Source of the DNA: Gemmatimonadota bacterium
Lineage (GTDB): Bacteria; Gemmatimonadota; Gemmatimonadetes; Longimicrobiales; Gaopeijiaceae
Reading direction: 5' to 3'
NCBI GenBank assembly: GCA_026713345.1
Contig: JAPOOQ010000352.1
Location: forward strand, 1-6,132
Length of the DNA stretch: 6,132 nt
A model generated the notes under the pieces. That model was not told the DNA's origin, made no database searches, and saw nothing but the letters and a program-made list of their open reading frames with translations. Both the position numbers and the translations under genes were made by a program. Positions 1-5,907 of the stretch are shown piece after piece; within the stretch, counting starts at the first letter, position 1; every line of letters begins with the position of its first letter.

Positions 1-269
1 ACGGGTTCGTCATCACCGACGAGACCGACATCACCGCCAACGTGCTGCCCACCCTCGGCTTCGCCCACCTGCTCGCCAACCGCATCGGCCTGCCCGCCGT
101 GGACTTCGCCGTGGACAAGCTGCGGGCGAAACAACCCGCGCTGCATTACGTTGTCGAGAGCGTTGCCGAACGGATCCGTGCGTCCGCCCGCAAGAGCACC
201 GCCGTGATCGACCCGGTCGCCTTTGCCGCGCGCAAGCGCTACATCCTCATGACCATTCGCCGGAGTTGA
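1..269 (+). CDS. 3' end of a probable class I SAM-dependent methyltransferase (partial)
   Basis: The reading frame is open from the window edge (first full codon at base 3) to a TGA at 267-269, giving the last 88 residues of a protein whose start lies outside. The segment opens with GFVITDETDITANVLPTLG and closes with FAARKRYILMTIRRS. An [E/D]-D-I-T-x-N-V-L element and a hydrophobic 'KRYxLxxxRR' final strand are typical of the C-terminal end of class I methyltransferases that act on small molecules, where the last strand finishes the Rossmann-like sheet. The SAM-binding glycine loop would be upstream, so neither catalytic activity nor substrate can be judged. The stop is 18 nt before the amidohydrolase start on the same strand, so co-transcription is likely. 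The methyltransferase call rests only on the C-terminal pattern; that it is a real coding 3' end is more certain. Confidence 0.55.
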   Translation, partial: GFVITDETDITANVLPTLGFAHLLANRIGLPAVDFAVDKLRAKQPALHYVVESVAERIRASARKSTAVIDPVAFAARKRYILMTIRRS

Positions 270-275
270 AGGAAG

Positions 276-281
276 GAAGAG
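276..281 (+). promoter_or_regulatory. Ribosome binding site of the amidohydrolase
   Basis: A purine-rich run, GGAAGGAAGAGAG, lies between the upstream stop and the ATG at 288. It provides Shine-Dalgarno-like AGGAAG or GGAAGA cores 6-12 nt before the start. It supports ATG 288 even though this start gives an unusually long signal-peptide N-region. Confidence 0.55.
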
Positions 282-287
282 AGCACG

Positions 288-1499
288 ATGTCCCGAAGCA
301 CTGGAACCTGTCCCCGCCACCGGCCGGCTCCCGGTGCAGGTGCGCCTGCGCTATCGCATGGCGCCACCGCGCCGCGCGTCCGTCGCCCGCTGGCCGCCGC
401 CCTGTTCGCAGCCGCGGTGGTCGCCGTCTTCGTGGCCGCCCTCACCGCCGCCGCCCCGCTCGCCGCCCAGGAAGTTACCGTCGTGGAGTACGACCCGCGC
501 AACACACTGGTCGTGCCCGAGAACCCGGTGACCCGCGCCCGCTTCCCGTTCGTGGACATCCATGGCCACCAACGTGCCTCGCGCATGTCCGCGGAGGCCG
601 TGGACCGCCTGGTCGCGGAGATGGACGAACTCAACATGGCGGTGATGGTCAACCTGTCGGGAGGCAGCGGCATTTCGCTTACCGACGGGCTCGCGAACAT
701 GGTGGGGCGGCATCCGTCGCGCTTCGTCTTCTTCGCCAACATCAACTTTTTCGGCGTCGGCGAGCCCGGCTGGGGCGAGGAGGCCGCCGCGCAGCTGGAA
801 GAGGACGTGAGGAACGGCGCCGCGGGCCTGAAGATCTTCAAGGGCCTCGGCATGGCCGACCGGGACACGGACGGCAACCGGATCCCGGTCGACGACCCGC
901 GTCTGGCGCCGGTGTGGGACAAGGCCGGCGAGCTGGGGATTCCCGTGCTGATCCACTCCGCCGATCCCGCCGAATTCTGGCAGCCCCACGACCGCTTCAA
1001 CGAGCGGTGGCTGGAGTTGCAGCTGCGCCCCCGGCGCATTCGTCCGCCTGACCAATTCCCGTCCTTCGAGCAGATCATCGGCGAGCAGCACAACCTCTTC
1101 CGCAACCATCCGAACACGAACTTCATCGCCGCCCACCTCGGTTGGCTCGGCCACGACCTGGGGCGCCTCGGCGAGCTACTCGACGAGATCCCGAACATGT
1201 ACGTCGGGCTCGGCGCGGTCATCTACGAACTGGGGCGCCAACCCCGGTTCGCCAGTCAGTGGCTGGCGCAGTACCAGGACCGGGTCCTGATGGGGAAGGA
1301 CTCCTACAACCAGGAGGAGTTCCACACCTACTTCCGCGTCTTCGAAACGGCGGACGAGTACTTCGACTACTACCGCAACTACCACGCCTTCTGGCAGATG
1401 TACGGCCTGGACCTGCCCGACGAGGTCCTGCGGAAGATCTACTACGAAAACGCCCTGAAGCTCGTCCCGGCGATCGACCGGAGCCTGTTTCCGGGGTAG
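288..1499 (+). CDS. Exported amidohydrolase family 2 (metal-dependent TIM-barrel hydrolase)
   Basis: This 403-residue protein shows the Amidohydro_2 pattern in order: D-I-H-G-H at 90-94 (metal ligands H92 and H94), GLKIFK at 180-185 (K182), LIHSADP at 221-227 (H223), FIAAHLGWLG at 279-288 (H283) and MGKDSY at 335-340 (D338, the expected catalytic/metal Asp). The closing KIYYENALKL near 383-392 is the usual last helix. Family members hydrolyse or decarboxylate small cyclic or carboxylated compounds with one bound metal; the substrate is not predictable here. Residues about 34-60 form a hydrophobic segment ending in APLAAQE, a plausible signal peptidase site after residue 60, so the enzyme is probably exported or membrane-anchored. 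The N-region before it is about 33 residues, Pro/Arg/Ala-rich and unusually long. No other in-frame ATG or GTG lies before the hydrophobic segment, and ATG 288 has a good ribosome site. It sits 18 nt after the upstream gene and 84 nt before the reductase. Confidence 0.9.
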   Translation: MSRSTGTCPRHRPAPGAGAPALSHGATAPRVRRPLAAALFAAAVVAVFVAALTAAAPLAAQEVTVVEYDPRNTLVVPENPVTRARFPFVDIHGHQRASRMSAEAVDRLVAEMDELNMAVMVNLSGGSGISLTDGLANMVGRHPSRFVFFANINFFGVGEPGWGEEAAAQLEEDVRNGAAGLKIFKGLGMADRDTDGNRIPVDDPRLAPVWDKAGELGIPVLIHSADPAEFWQPHDRFNERWLELQLRPRRIRPPDQFPSFEQIIGEQHNLFRNHPNTNFIAAHLGWLGHDLGRLGELLDEIPNMYVGLGAVIYELGRQPRFASQWLAQYQDRVLMGKDSYNQEEFHTYFRVFETADEYFDYYRNYHAFWQMYGLDLPDEVLRKIYYENALKLVPAIDRSLFPG

Positions 1500-1569
1500 C
1501 GCGGCAACGGAACGCCACGCACTTTGACCCTGAGCCGGCGCCGGACGCGCCGACGCAATCGCTTCACAC

Positions 1570-1574
1570 GGAGG
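1570..1574 (+). promoter_or_regulatory. Ribosome binding site fixing the aldo/keto reductase start
   Basis: GGAGG lies 9 nt before ATG 1584. It favours this start over the upstream in-frame TTG at 1524, whose extra 20 residues are Arg/Thr-rich and look like translated spacer. Starting at 1584 also places the twin-arginine motif at residues 4-5, where Tat signals normally have it. Confidence 0.8.
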
Positions 1575-1583
1575 ACGACCGAA

Positions 1584-2540
1584 ATGCTGACTCGACGTGA
1601 CTGGATCCGAACCACTGCCGCCACCGGTGCGGTGCTCTCGCTCAATCCGCGGATTCTCAGCGCGTGGAAGCGCCAGGAGCTCATCTCGCGGGCGATCCCC
1701 TCTTCGGGTGAACAGGTGCCGATCATCGGCCTGGGCAGCTCGGCGACGTTCCGCCGGGTCGCGGGCAGCGGTGAGGTGGAACCGCTGGGCGAGGTCCTGA
1801 GGACCTTCGTCGACAGGGGTGCCCGGGTGTTCGACACGGCGCCCAGCTACGGCGACTCCGAGGAGGTGGCAGGCGAGCTCGCCACCGAGATGGGGTTCAG
1901 CGACCGGATCTTCTGGGCGACCAAGGTCAACGTGGCCAGGGGCGGATCGGCCGATGCCGCCGCCGCGCGGGCACAGATCGAGCGTTCGTTCGAGTACTTC
2001 GGGGTGGACGCCATCGATCTGATCCAGGTGCACAACCTGGGCGACCCGCCCACGCAGGTCGGGATCCTTCAGGAGCTGAAGCAGGAGGGGCGGATCCGCT
2101 ACCTCGGGATCACCAGCACGAGAAAGCAGCAGTACCCGGCGCTCGCGCAGGCGATGCAGGACTACCCGCTCGACTTCATCGGCATCGACTACGCGGCCAA
2201 CAACACCAGCGCCGCGGACGAGATCTTCCCGATCGCCATGGACCAGGGGATCGGCATCCTGGTGTACGTGCCCTTCGGCCGGAACCTGTTTACACGCGCG
2301 TCGGGCCAGGAGCTGCCGGAGTGGGCCGCCGAGTTCGGCGCCACCACCTGGGCCCAGTTCTTCCTCAAGTTCGCGGCGGCGCACCCCGCGGTGACCTGCG
2401 TGACCCCCGCGACGAGCAATCCGGAGCACATGCTCGACAACATCGGCACCGCGATGGGGCGGCTGCCCGACGAGGACGAGCAGGCGCGCATGCTGGAGGT
2501 CGTGGAGGCGCTGCCGCCGGCGCCGAGGCGGAGGGGGTAG
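1584..2540 (+). CDS. Aldo/keto reductase with twin-arginine (Tat) signal
   Basis: This 318-residue protein begins with TRRDWIRT at residues 3-10 followed by a short hydrophobic stretch (TAATGAVLSL), which fits a Tat signal and so export after folding. The mature part is an AKR TIM barrel with the full catalytic tetrad: D84 and Y89 in FDTAPSYG, K114 in WATKV and H150 in IQVHNLG. A late VTPATSNPEHMLDNIGTA (273-290) matches the loop that binds the NADP(H) phosphate. The family reduces aldehydes or ketones, or oxidises sugars, with NADP(H). Tat export fits because the enzyme could fold with its cofactor in the cytoplasm. No clear AxA cleavage site is visible after the hydrophobic part, so it may stay membrane-anchored. 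It follows the exported amidohydrolase by 84 nt on the same strand, suggesting a shared pathway. Its 3' end converges with the SRPBCC gene. Substrate unknown. Confidence 0.92.
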   Translation: MLTRRDWIRTTAATGAVLSLNPRILSAWKRQELISRAIPSSGEQVPIIGLGSSATFRRVAGSGEVEPLGEVLRTFVDRGARVFDTAPSYGDSEEVAGELATEMGFSDRIFWATKVNVARGGSADAAAARAQIERSFEYFGVDAIDLIQVHNLGDPPTQVGILQELKQEGRIRYLGITSTRKQQYPALAQAMQDYPLDFIGIDYAANNTSAADEIFPIAMDQGIGILVYVPFGRNLFTRASGQELPEWAAEFGATTWAQFFLKFAAAHPAVTCVTPATSNPEHMLDNIGTAMGRLPDEDEQARMLEVVEALPPAPRRRG

Positions 2541-2556
2541 GGGGGCGGTCTACCCC
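2534..2556. terminator. Inverted repeat spanning both convergent stop codons; possible bidirectional terminator
   Basis: GGGGTAG (2534-2540) and CTACCCC (2550-2556) form a perfect 7-bp inverted repeat around a 9-nt G-rich loop. The left arm contains the TAG stop of the aldo/keto reductase, and the right arm contains the complementary-strand TAG of the SRPBCC gene. No T-tract follows on either strand, so classical rho-independent termination is not supported. A stem at a convergent junction could still limit read-through or protect 3' ends. Confidence 0.4.
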
Positions 2557-3350
2557 GCCTGAAATCCCGTCACCCGGCGCATCCGCCCGTCCGGATCCGC
2601 CTGGATGTGGTTGAACCCCTCCGTGGGCTGGCCACCCGGACCGGTGGCGCGCCACCCAACCAGCGCTTCGCCCCGACAGATCCGGATATCGCCGGTGTGC
2701 TCGAGGGTGTAGCCGGGCATGTAGTGGTGGCAGTTGCCGATGTGCACGGCGAGCATTGCGGTGCCGGAGAGCGATGTCCATTCGTCGCGGAAGGCGATGT
2801 CTTCGTGGCAGCAGCGTCCCAGCGCGGCCATGCGGGCGTCCGCGTCATGCTCGTTCCACGCGGCGATCCACTCGGGCAGGGTGCGGTCCAGGCCGGCGGC
2901 GAGGTCGGCGCGGTTCGCCTTGAGGTCGAGCTTGCCGAGCTGGAAGCGCCAGCCGCCCTCCTGCTGCGCGGCCGCCTCCGCCGAGCGAAGGCCGGTGTGG
3001 CGCAGCTCGATGCGGCACGCCGGCCCGTCGGGGCGCACCTGCAGCTCCACGAGCGATGACCCGGCCGGGAAGACATCCGCATCCGGGCCCGATTCGATGC
3101 CCCACGTCAGCGCGAGGCGCCGGGCACCCGGGTCCACCTCCACGATCTTGCCGGCCAGCACGATCTGGTACGCCGGGAATTCGGCCCGGAACCGGCTCCC
3201 CGCGCGCGCTTCGAAGGTGACGTTCCCCTCCATCCACTCGGAGAACCCCGTGGCAGTGGTGAGGATTCCCCACACCGTGTCCACGCTGGCCGCAATCGGG
3301 GCTGAAAGTTCGACCGCCGCGGCCCGTCCCGAATCCTCCTGGTTCGTCAT
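2550..3350 (-). CDS. Two-domain protein: SRPBCC (AHSA1-like) fused to SnoaL/NTF2-like domain
   Basis: Using ATG at 3348-3350 this is a 266-residue protein. It has AGGAG 10 nt upstream on the minus strand; longer in-frame starts to 3506 add only Arg/Gly-rich sequence. Residues about 10-150 look like an SRPBCC/AHSA1 ligand-binding fold: an N-terminal strand, APIAASVDTVWGILTTATGF then SEWM, central IVEVDPGARRLALTWG, and the late GGWRFQLGKLDLK that matches the family's GW-x3-L-x2-L helix. Residues about 156-266 resemble a SnoaL/NTF2-like domain: an opening helix LPEWIAAWNEHDADARM, HEDIAFRDEW, then GFNHIQADPDGRMRRVTGF as the final strands. No signal peptide or membrane helix is seen, so it is probably cytoplasmic. 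Both folds bind small hydrophobic ligands and the second can be catalytic in relatives, but no catalytic set is clear. It is transcribed alone, convergent with the reductase and divergent from the small membrane protein. Confidence 0.82.
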   Translation of the reverse strand: MTNQEDSGRAAAVELSAPIAASVDTVWGILTTATGFSEWMEGNVTFEARAGSRFRAEFPAYQIVLAGKIVEVDPGARRLALTWGIESGPDADVFPAGSSLVELQVRPDGPACRIELRHTGLRSAEAAAQQEGGWRFQLGKLDLKANRADLAAGLDRTLPEWIAAWNEHDADARMAALGRCCHEDIAFRDEWTSLSGTAMLAVHIGNCHHYMPGYTLEHTGDIRICRGEALVGWRATGPGGQPTEGFNHIQADPDGRMRRVTGFQAG

Positions 3351-3360
3351 CCCTGTCCGT

Positions 3361-3365
3361 CTCCT
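3361..3365 (-). promoter_or_regulatory. Ribosome binding site of the SRPBCC-SnoaL gene
   Basis: On the minus strand AGGAG is followed by 10 nt (ACGGACAGGG) and then the ATG at 3350-3348. This decides the start in favour of the 266-residue form. Confidence 0.7.
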
Positions 3366-3525
3366 GTATCGGTTCGCTCTTGCCTGACCAAGATACCGTG
3401 CCCGGCCGGTGAACCGGAACTGCCGGGGGTGATCCGGTTGCTCCCGCTCGCCCGCTCGCCTACCCTGTTTCCGCGCATTGCCGGACATTCCCCGCGCCGG
3501 CGACAAACGGACGACAAAGGGTCAT

Positions 3526-3530
3526 GGAGG
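3526..3530 (+). promoter_or_regulatory. Ribosome binding site of the first small membrane protein
   Basis: GGAGG lies 7 nt before ATG 3538. It supports the 146-residue form over the in-frame ATG at 3478, whose 20 extra residues are polar spacer-like sequence. Confidence 0.8.
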
Positions 3531-3537
3531 GGCAGCG

Positions 3538-3978
3538 ATGAAGACATTCTGGCGAAATCTCGGAGGGGCTGTGCTGGGTTGGGTGGTGAAGGCCGCCGTT
3601 TCCTTCGCTCTCCCGACGGCAATGTGGATGGTGCTGGGGCCAGAGGGATCTTTCCGTCCCGACAGCTGGGACACGTCCGTGGTGTGGAACGCGGGGTGGA
3701 TCGTCGTGATTCTGCTGGGCGCTGCCGCGGGCGGATTCGCCTGCTCGAAGGTGGCCGCGGACCGGCGCGGCCTGTGGGTCCTGATCGCGGTGTTGGTGGT
3801 GGGCGGCGCGCTGTCGGCGTTGTTGTACGTCCCGGCGGGCGAGGGGATGCGTCCCGCGGATGTCGGCATGTTCGATGCCATGGGCAGCGCGCGCAGCCCG
3901 ATGTGGCTGGTTTGGGCCACCCTGCCTCTGGACGCGTTGGGAGCCTTGTTCGGGGGCCGGATCGCCGGGCGCGGCTGA
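3538..3978 (+). CDS. Small four-helix membrane protein, paralogue 1 (function unknown)
   Basis: This 146-residue protein has about four hydrophobic segments, near residues 8-33, 48-68, 79-98 and 121-140. The loop after segment 1 (GPEGSFRPDSWDTS) and the loop before segment 4 are polar. A GG-x2-C-x-K-V-A-x-D element at 65-75, followed by GLWVLIAV, is shared with the downstream 133-residue protein, and the last segment (SPMWLVW...GGRIAG) also aligns with that protein's end. The two are therefore tandem paralogues. I recognise the layout from unnamed small membrane proteins of high-GC bacteria but cannot assign a function. No catalytic motif is visible; the single conserved Cys (C69) lies at the end of segment 2. 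A strong ribosome site precedes it. Coding is supported by hydrophobic patterning and by its paralogue. Confidence 0.8.
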   Translation: MKTFWRNLGGAVLGWVVKAAVSFALPTAMWMVLGPEGSFRPDSWDTSVVWNAGWIVVILLGAAAGGFACSKVAADRRGLWVLIAVLVVGGALSALLYVPAGEGMRPADVGMFDAMGSARSPMWLVWATLPLDALGALFGGRIAGRG

Positions 3979-4052
3979 CCGAGCCTCCGCAGTGGGGCCA
4001 GATGGCTGCGCCGGTGTCTTCTTGCCATTGGGTGCCGCGCGCCGTAGCGTAG

Positions 4053-4079
4053 CCGGACTCCGGGGCTTTCCGGAGCCGG
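4053..4079 (+). other. Strong hairpin in the spacer between the two membrane-protein genes
   Basis: CCGG-a-CTCCGG (4053-4063) pairs with CCGGAGCCGG (4070-4079). This gives a 10-bp, nearly all G-C stem with one bulged A (4057) and a 6-nt loop GGCTTT. It ends 26 nt before the next ATG. The sequence after it (GTATCAACCTTTG) has no real T-run, so it is not a textbook terminator. It could be an RNA-stabilising or processing element, an attenuator, or a weak terminator of the first gene. The rest of the 127-nt spacer shows nothing else I can name. Confidence 0.5.
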
Positions 4080-4094
4080 GTATCAACCTTTGAT

Positions 4095-4100
4095 GGAAGG
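4095..4100 (+). promoter_or_regulatory. Ribosome binding site of the second small membrane protein
   Basis: GGAAGG lies 5 nt before ATG 4106, which fits the start well. Confidence 0.65.
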
Positions 4101-4105
4101 GAACT

Positions 4106-4507
4106 ATGCGAAACTTCGGAGCGGCGGTACTGGGGTACGTGGTGATGGTCGTCGCCGTTTTCACACTAACGTTGATCATGGCGTTCGTTGTCAGCGAAGG
4201 CACGGGAATGATCGTCGCCTCGATTGTGGTGAGCCTCGTGGCGGCGGTCCTCGGCGGCGTCGTCTGCGCCAAGGTGGCCACGGACAACGGTGGAATGTGG
4301 ATCCTGATCGCGGCGGTGCTGGTGATCGGGCTGGGGATGGCGGCTCTGGGCCCCATGATGGCTGACATGGCGGCTGACGCGGTGGCCGAAGCCGGCATGA
4401 CCGAGTCCATGGATGTCTCCATGGAGCCCACCTGGCTGACGTGGCTGACCCCCGTTCTGGGGGCCGTGGGCGTGTACCTCGGGGCCCGGCTGGTGAAGGG
4501 CGACTAG
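4106..4507 (+). CDS. Small four-helix membrane protein, paralogue 2 (function unknown)
   Basis: This 133-residue protein has four hydrophobic segments, near residues 5-30, 34-54, 63-83 and 109-128. It is a paralogue of the preceding 146-residue protein. Over GGVVCAKVATD...GGMWILIAA (50-70), 12 of 21 residues match by eye, including the Cys (C54), Lys, Asp and Trp, and the first and last segments align in position. It lacks the longer first loop of paralogue 1. Instead it has a Met- and Asp/Glu-rich stretch (about 84-108: MMADMAADAVAEAGMTESMD) between segments 3 and 4. That stretch is probably outside the bilayer and could be a protein- or metal-contact region, but this is only suggested by composition. 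The gene sits 127 nt after paralogue 1, and its 3' end overlaps the likely MATE start by 67 nt. Function unknown. Confidence 0.8.
   Translation: MRNFGAAVLGYVVMVVAVFTLTLIMAFVVSEGTGMIVASIVVSLVAAVLGGVVCAKVATDNGGMWILIAAVLVIGLGMAALGPMMADMAADAVAEAGMTESMDVSMEPTWLTWLTPVLGAVGVYLGARLVKGD
4406..4425 (+). repeat. Perfect 8-bp stem-loop made of two TCCATGGA copies
   Basis: TCCATGGA at 4406-4413 and again at 4418-4425 are separated by TGTC. Each copy is itself a palindrome, so the pair is at once a direct repeat and a perfect 8-bp inverted repeat with a 4-nt loop. It lies within the end of the second membrane-protein gene (encoding S-M-D-V-S-M-E) and ends 15 nt before the proposed GTG start of the MATE gene, overlapping the only GGAG upstream of that start (4423-4426). 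Confidence 0.6.
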
Positions 4508-5907
4508 CCACGCGTCCTTCTCCTGGAAAGGCCTTCGACCGCTCCATCGTCGACGGCCCCATTGGCCGCGCAGTCTGGAAGTTGGCGTGGCCGACCATGC
4601 TCCAGAACGTCATCGGGGGTCTGCAGGGACTCGTTGATCACGCGATGGTGGGGCACTTCGTGGGCTTCACCGGCAACGCGGCGATCGGTGTTTCGTGGCA
4701 GATCTTCCTGGTGGTGCACGTCTTCATCGGGTCGCTCTTCACCGGGATGGGCGTGCTGGTGGCGCGCTTCGTCGGGCGGAACGAGCCCGAGGTGGTCAAC
4801 CGGGTCGTCTATCAGGCGTTCCTGACCGCGGCGATCCTGTCCATCGGCATCCTCGCGCCGATCGGGTACTTCCTCGCGCCCTCGCTGCTGGACCTGGTCA
4901 ACGCGACCCCGGCGGTGCAGGCCGAGGCGCTGCCGTACATCCGCGTCATGTTCGTCTTCAGCTTCGGCATGATGGTCTTCTTCATGCTGGGCGGGGCGCT
5001 GCGCTCGGCCGGGGACGCGCGGACGCCGCTCCGGCTCGGGATCTGGATGACCGTGCTCAATCTGGTCCTGAACGTGATCCTGATCCGCGGCTTCGGCCCG
5101 ATCCCGGGCTTCGGGACGCTCGGGGCCGCGATGGGGACGGTGATCGCCGCCGGCATCATGATGGTCGTGGCCGCGTACTCGATGGTGCGCGGACGATGGG
5201 TGATTCGGGTGCAGCGCGGCGGGCCGTGGCGGCCGGATCCGGCGGTCATCCGGGAGCTCTTCAGATTCGGACTGCCGACGGGGATCCAGGGCGTGGCCAT
5301 GAACATCGGTGGGGTGATCCTGCTTCGGTTCATCGGGTCGTTGCAGGCGAGCGCCGAGGCGCAGGCGGCGTACTCGGTCGCCTACACCCAGCTGTTTTCG
5401 CTCGTGACCTGGACTTCGGTCGGGATCATGGGGGCGACGGCGGCGGTGGCGGGGCAGAATCTTGGCGCGGGGAAGCCGGAGAGGTCCGTGCAGGGCGCGC
5501 GTGTCGCGTCGTGGATCGGGATCGCGGTCGCCGCGCTGATCGGCGCCGTCTTTGTGGCGGTTCCGGAAGCGCTCCTCGAGGCCTTTGGGCTGGATGATCC
5601 GGTGGTCGCCGCGCTGGGGAGCCAGCTGCTCGCCTTCCTGAGTGTTTCGGGGGTGTTCGTAACCGTCGCATTGGCCTATACGGGCGCCCTGCAGGGCACC
5701 GGGGACACGCGCGGCCCGCTTTACATCTCACTCATCTCGCAGTTGGCGCTGCCGCTGGCCATGTGCTGGGTGATGCAGGTGACGGTGGGCCTCGAGGCGC
5801 ACCACATCTGGCTCGCGATCCTGCTGGGGCACGTCACCCGTTCGGTGCTGAGCGTCGGGCGCTTCCGGCGTGGCCACTGGCGAGGGATCGAGGTGGGGAT
5901 CGGGTGA
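4441..5907 (+). CDS. MATE-family multidrug/cation antiporter
   Basis: As drawn this is a 488-residue protein; the MATE-like part starts near residue 33 (FDRSIVDGPIGRAVWKLAWP) and runs to the end, about 455 residues with some twelve hydrophobic segments, the normal size for the family. The two halves carry the repeated signature GALRSAGDARTP (185-196) and GALQGTGDTRGP (415-426), showing the internal duplication of MATE proteins. GQNLGAGKPERS (338-349) matches the conserved GQN-x-GA-x3-ER element of the second half, and D66 sits in the first helix (LQGLVDHAMVGHF). MATE proteins sit in the inner membrane and export cationic drugs or metabolites using H+ or Na+; the substrate is not predictable. 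The start is doubtful: GTG 4441 is the only ATG/GTG/TTG start that keeps the conserved N-terminus, but its first 30 codons are Arg/Gly/Pro-rich, lie mostly inside the previous gene and have only a weak, distant GGAG. Confidence 0.93.
   Translation: MADPRSGGRGRVPRGPAGEGRLATRPSPGKAFDRSIVDGPIGRAVWKLAWPTMLQNVIGGLQGLVDHAMVGHFVGFTGNAAIGVSWQIFLVVHVFIGSLFTGMGVLVARFVGRNEPEVVNRVVYQAFLTAAILSIGILAPIGYFLAPSLLDLVNATPAVQAEALPYIRVMFVFSFGMMVFFMLGGALRSAGDARTPLRLGIWMTVLNLVLNVILIRGFGPIPGFGTLGAAMGTVIAAGIMMVVAAYSMVRGRWVIRVQRGGPWRPDPAVIRELFRFGLPTGIQGVAMNIGGVILLRFIGSLQASAEAQAAYSVAYTQLFSLVTWTSVGIMGATAAVAGQNLGAGKPERSVQGARVASWIGIAVAALIGAVFVAVPEALLEAFGLDDPVVAALGSQLLAFLSVSGVFVTVALAYTGALQGTGDTRGPLYISLISQLALPLAMCWVMQVTVGLEAHHIWLAILLGHVTRSVLSVGRFRRGHWRGIEVGIG

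Larger units (their letters stand above)
3351..3537. promoter_or_regulatory. Divergent intergenic region with a CCGGT-GA-ACCGG palindrome
   Basis: These 187 nt lie between two divergent starts and must hold the promoter of the minus-strand gene and probably one for the plus-strand membrane proteins. The clearest element is CCGGT-ga-ACCGG at 3406-3417, a 5-bp inverted repeat that could be an operator shared by both directions. I could not identify -35/-10 pairs with useful confidence on either strand, and no small gene is supported here. Confidence 0.35.

Noticed and set aside
239..1222. Long open frames on the minus strand opposite the amidohydrolase (239-1222 and 351-1154)
   Set aside because: Their products are Arg/Ser/Pro-rich or low-complexity with no recognisable fold. 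They are antisense shadows of a gene with a full set of catalytic motifs, as is usual in GC-rich DNA.
1535..1544. Perfect 10-bp palindrome CCGGCGCCGG between the amidohydrolase and the reductase
   Set aside because: It is pure G/C with no loop and no nearby partner, and is expected by chance at this composition.
1176..2429. 417-codon minus-strand open frame across the amidohydrolase end and the aldo/keto reductase
   Set aside because: It covers two well-supported plus-strand genes and their spacer. The translation has no domain-like pattern, and it is explained by high GC.
3460..4431. 323-codon minus-strand open frame over both small membrane proteins
   Set aside because: Composition is Thr/Pro/His/Arg-rich with no motif. 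The plus-strand frames have good ribosome sites, hydrophobic patterning and mutual similarity.
4695..5597. 300-codon plus-strand open frame inside the MATE gene
   Set aside because: It is Arg/Gly/Asp-rich out-of-frame sequence within a gene that carries both MATE repeat signatures.
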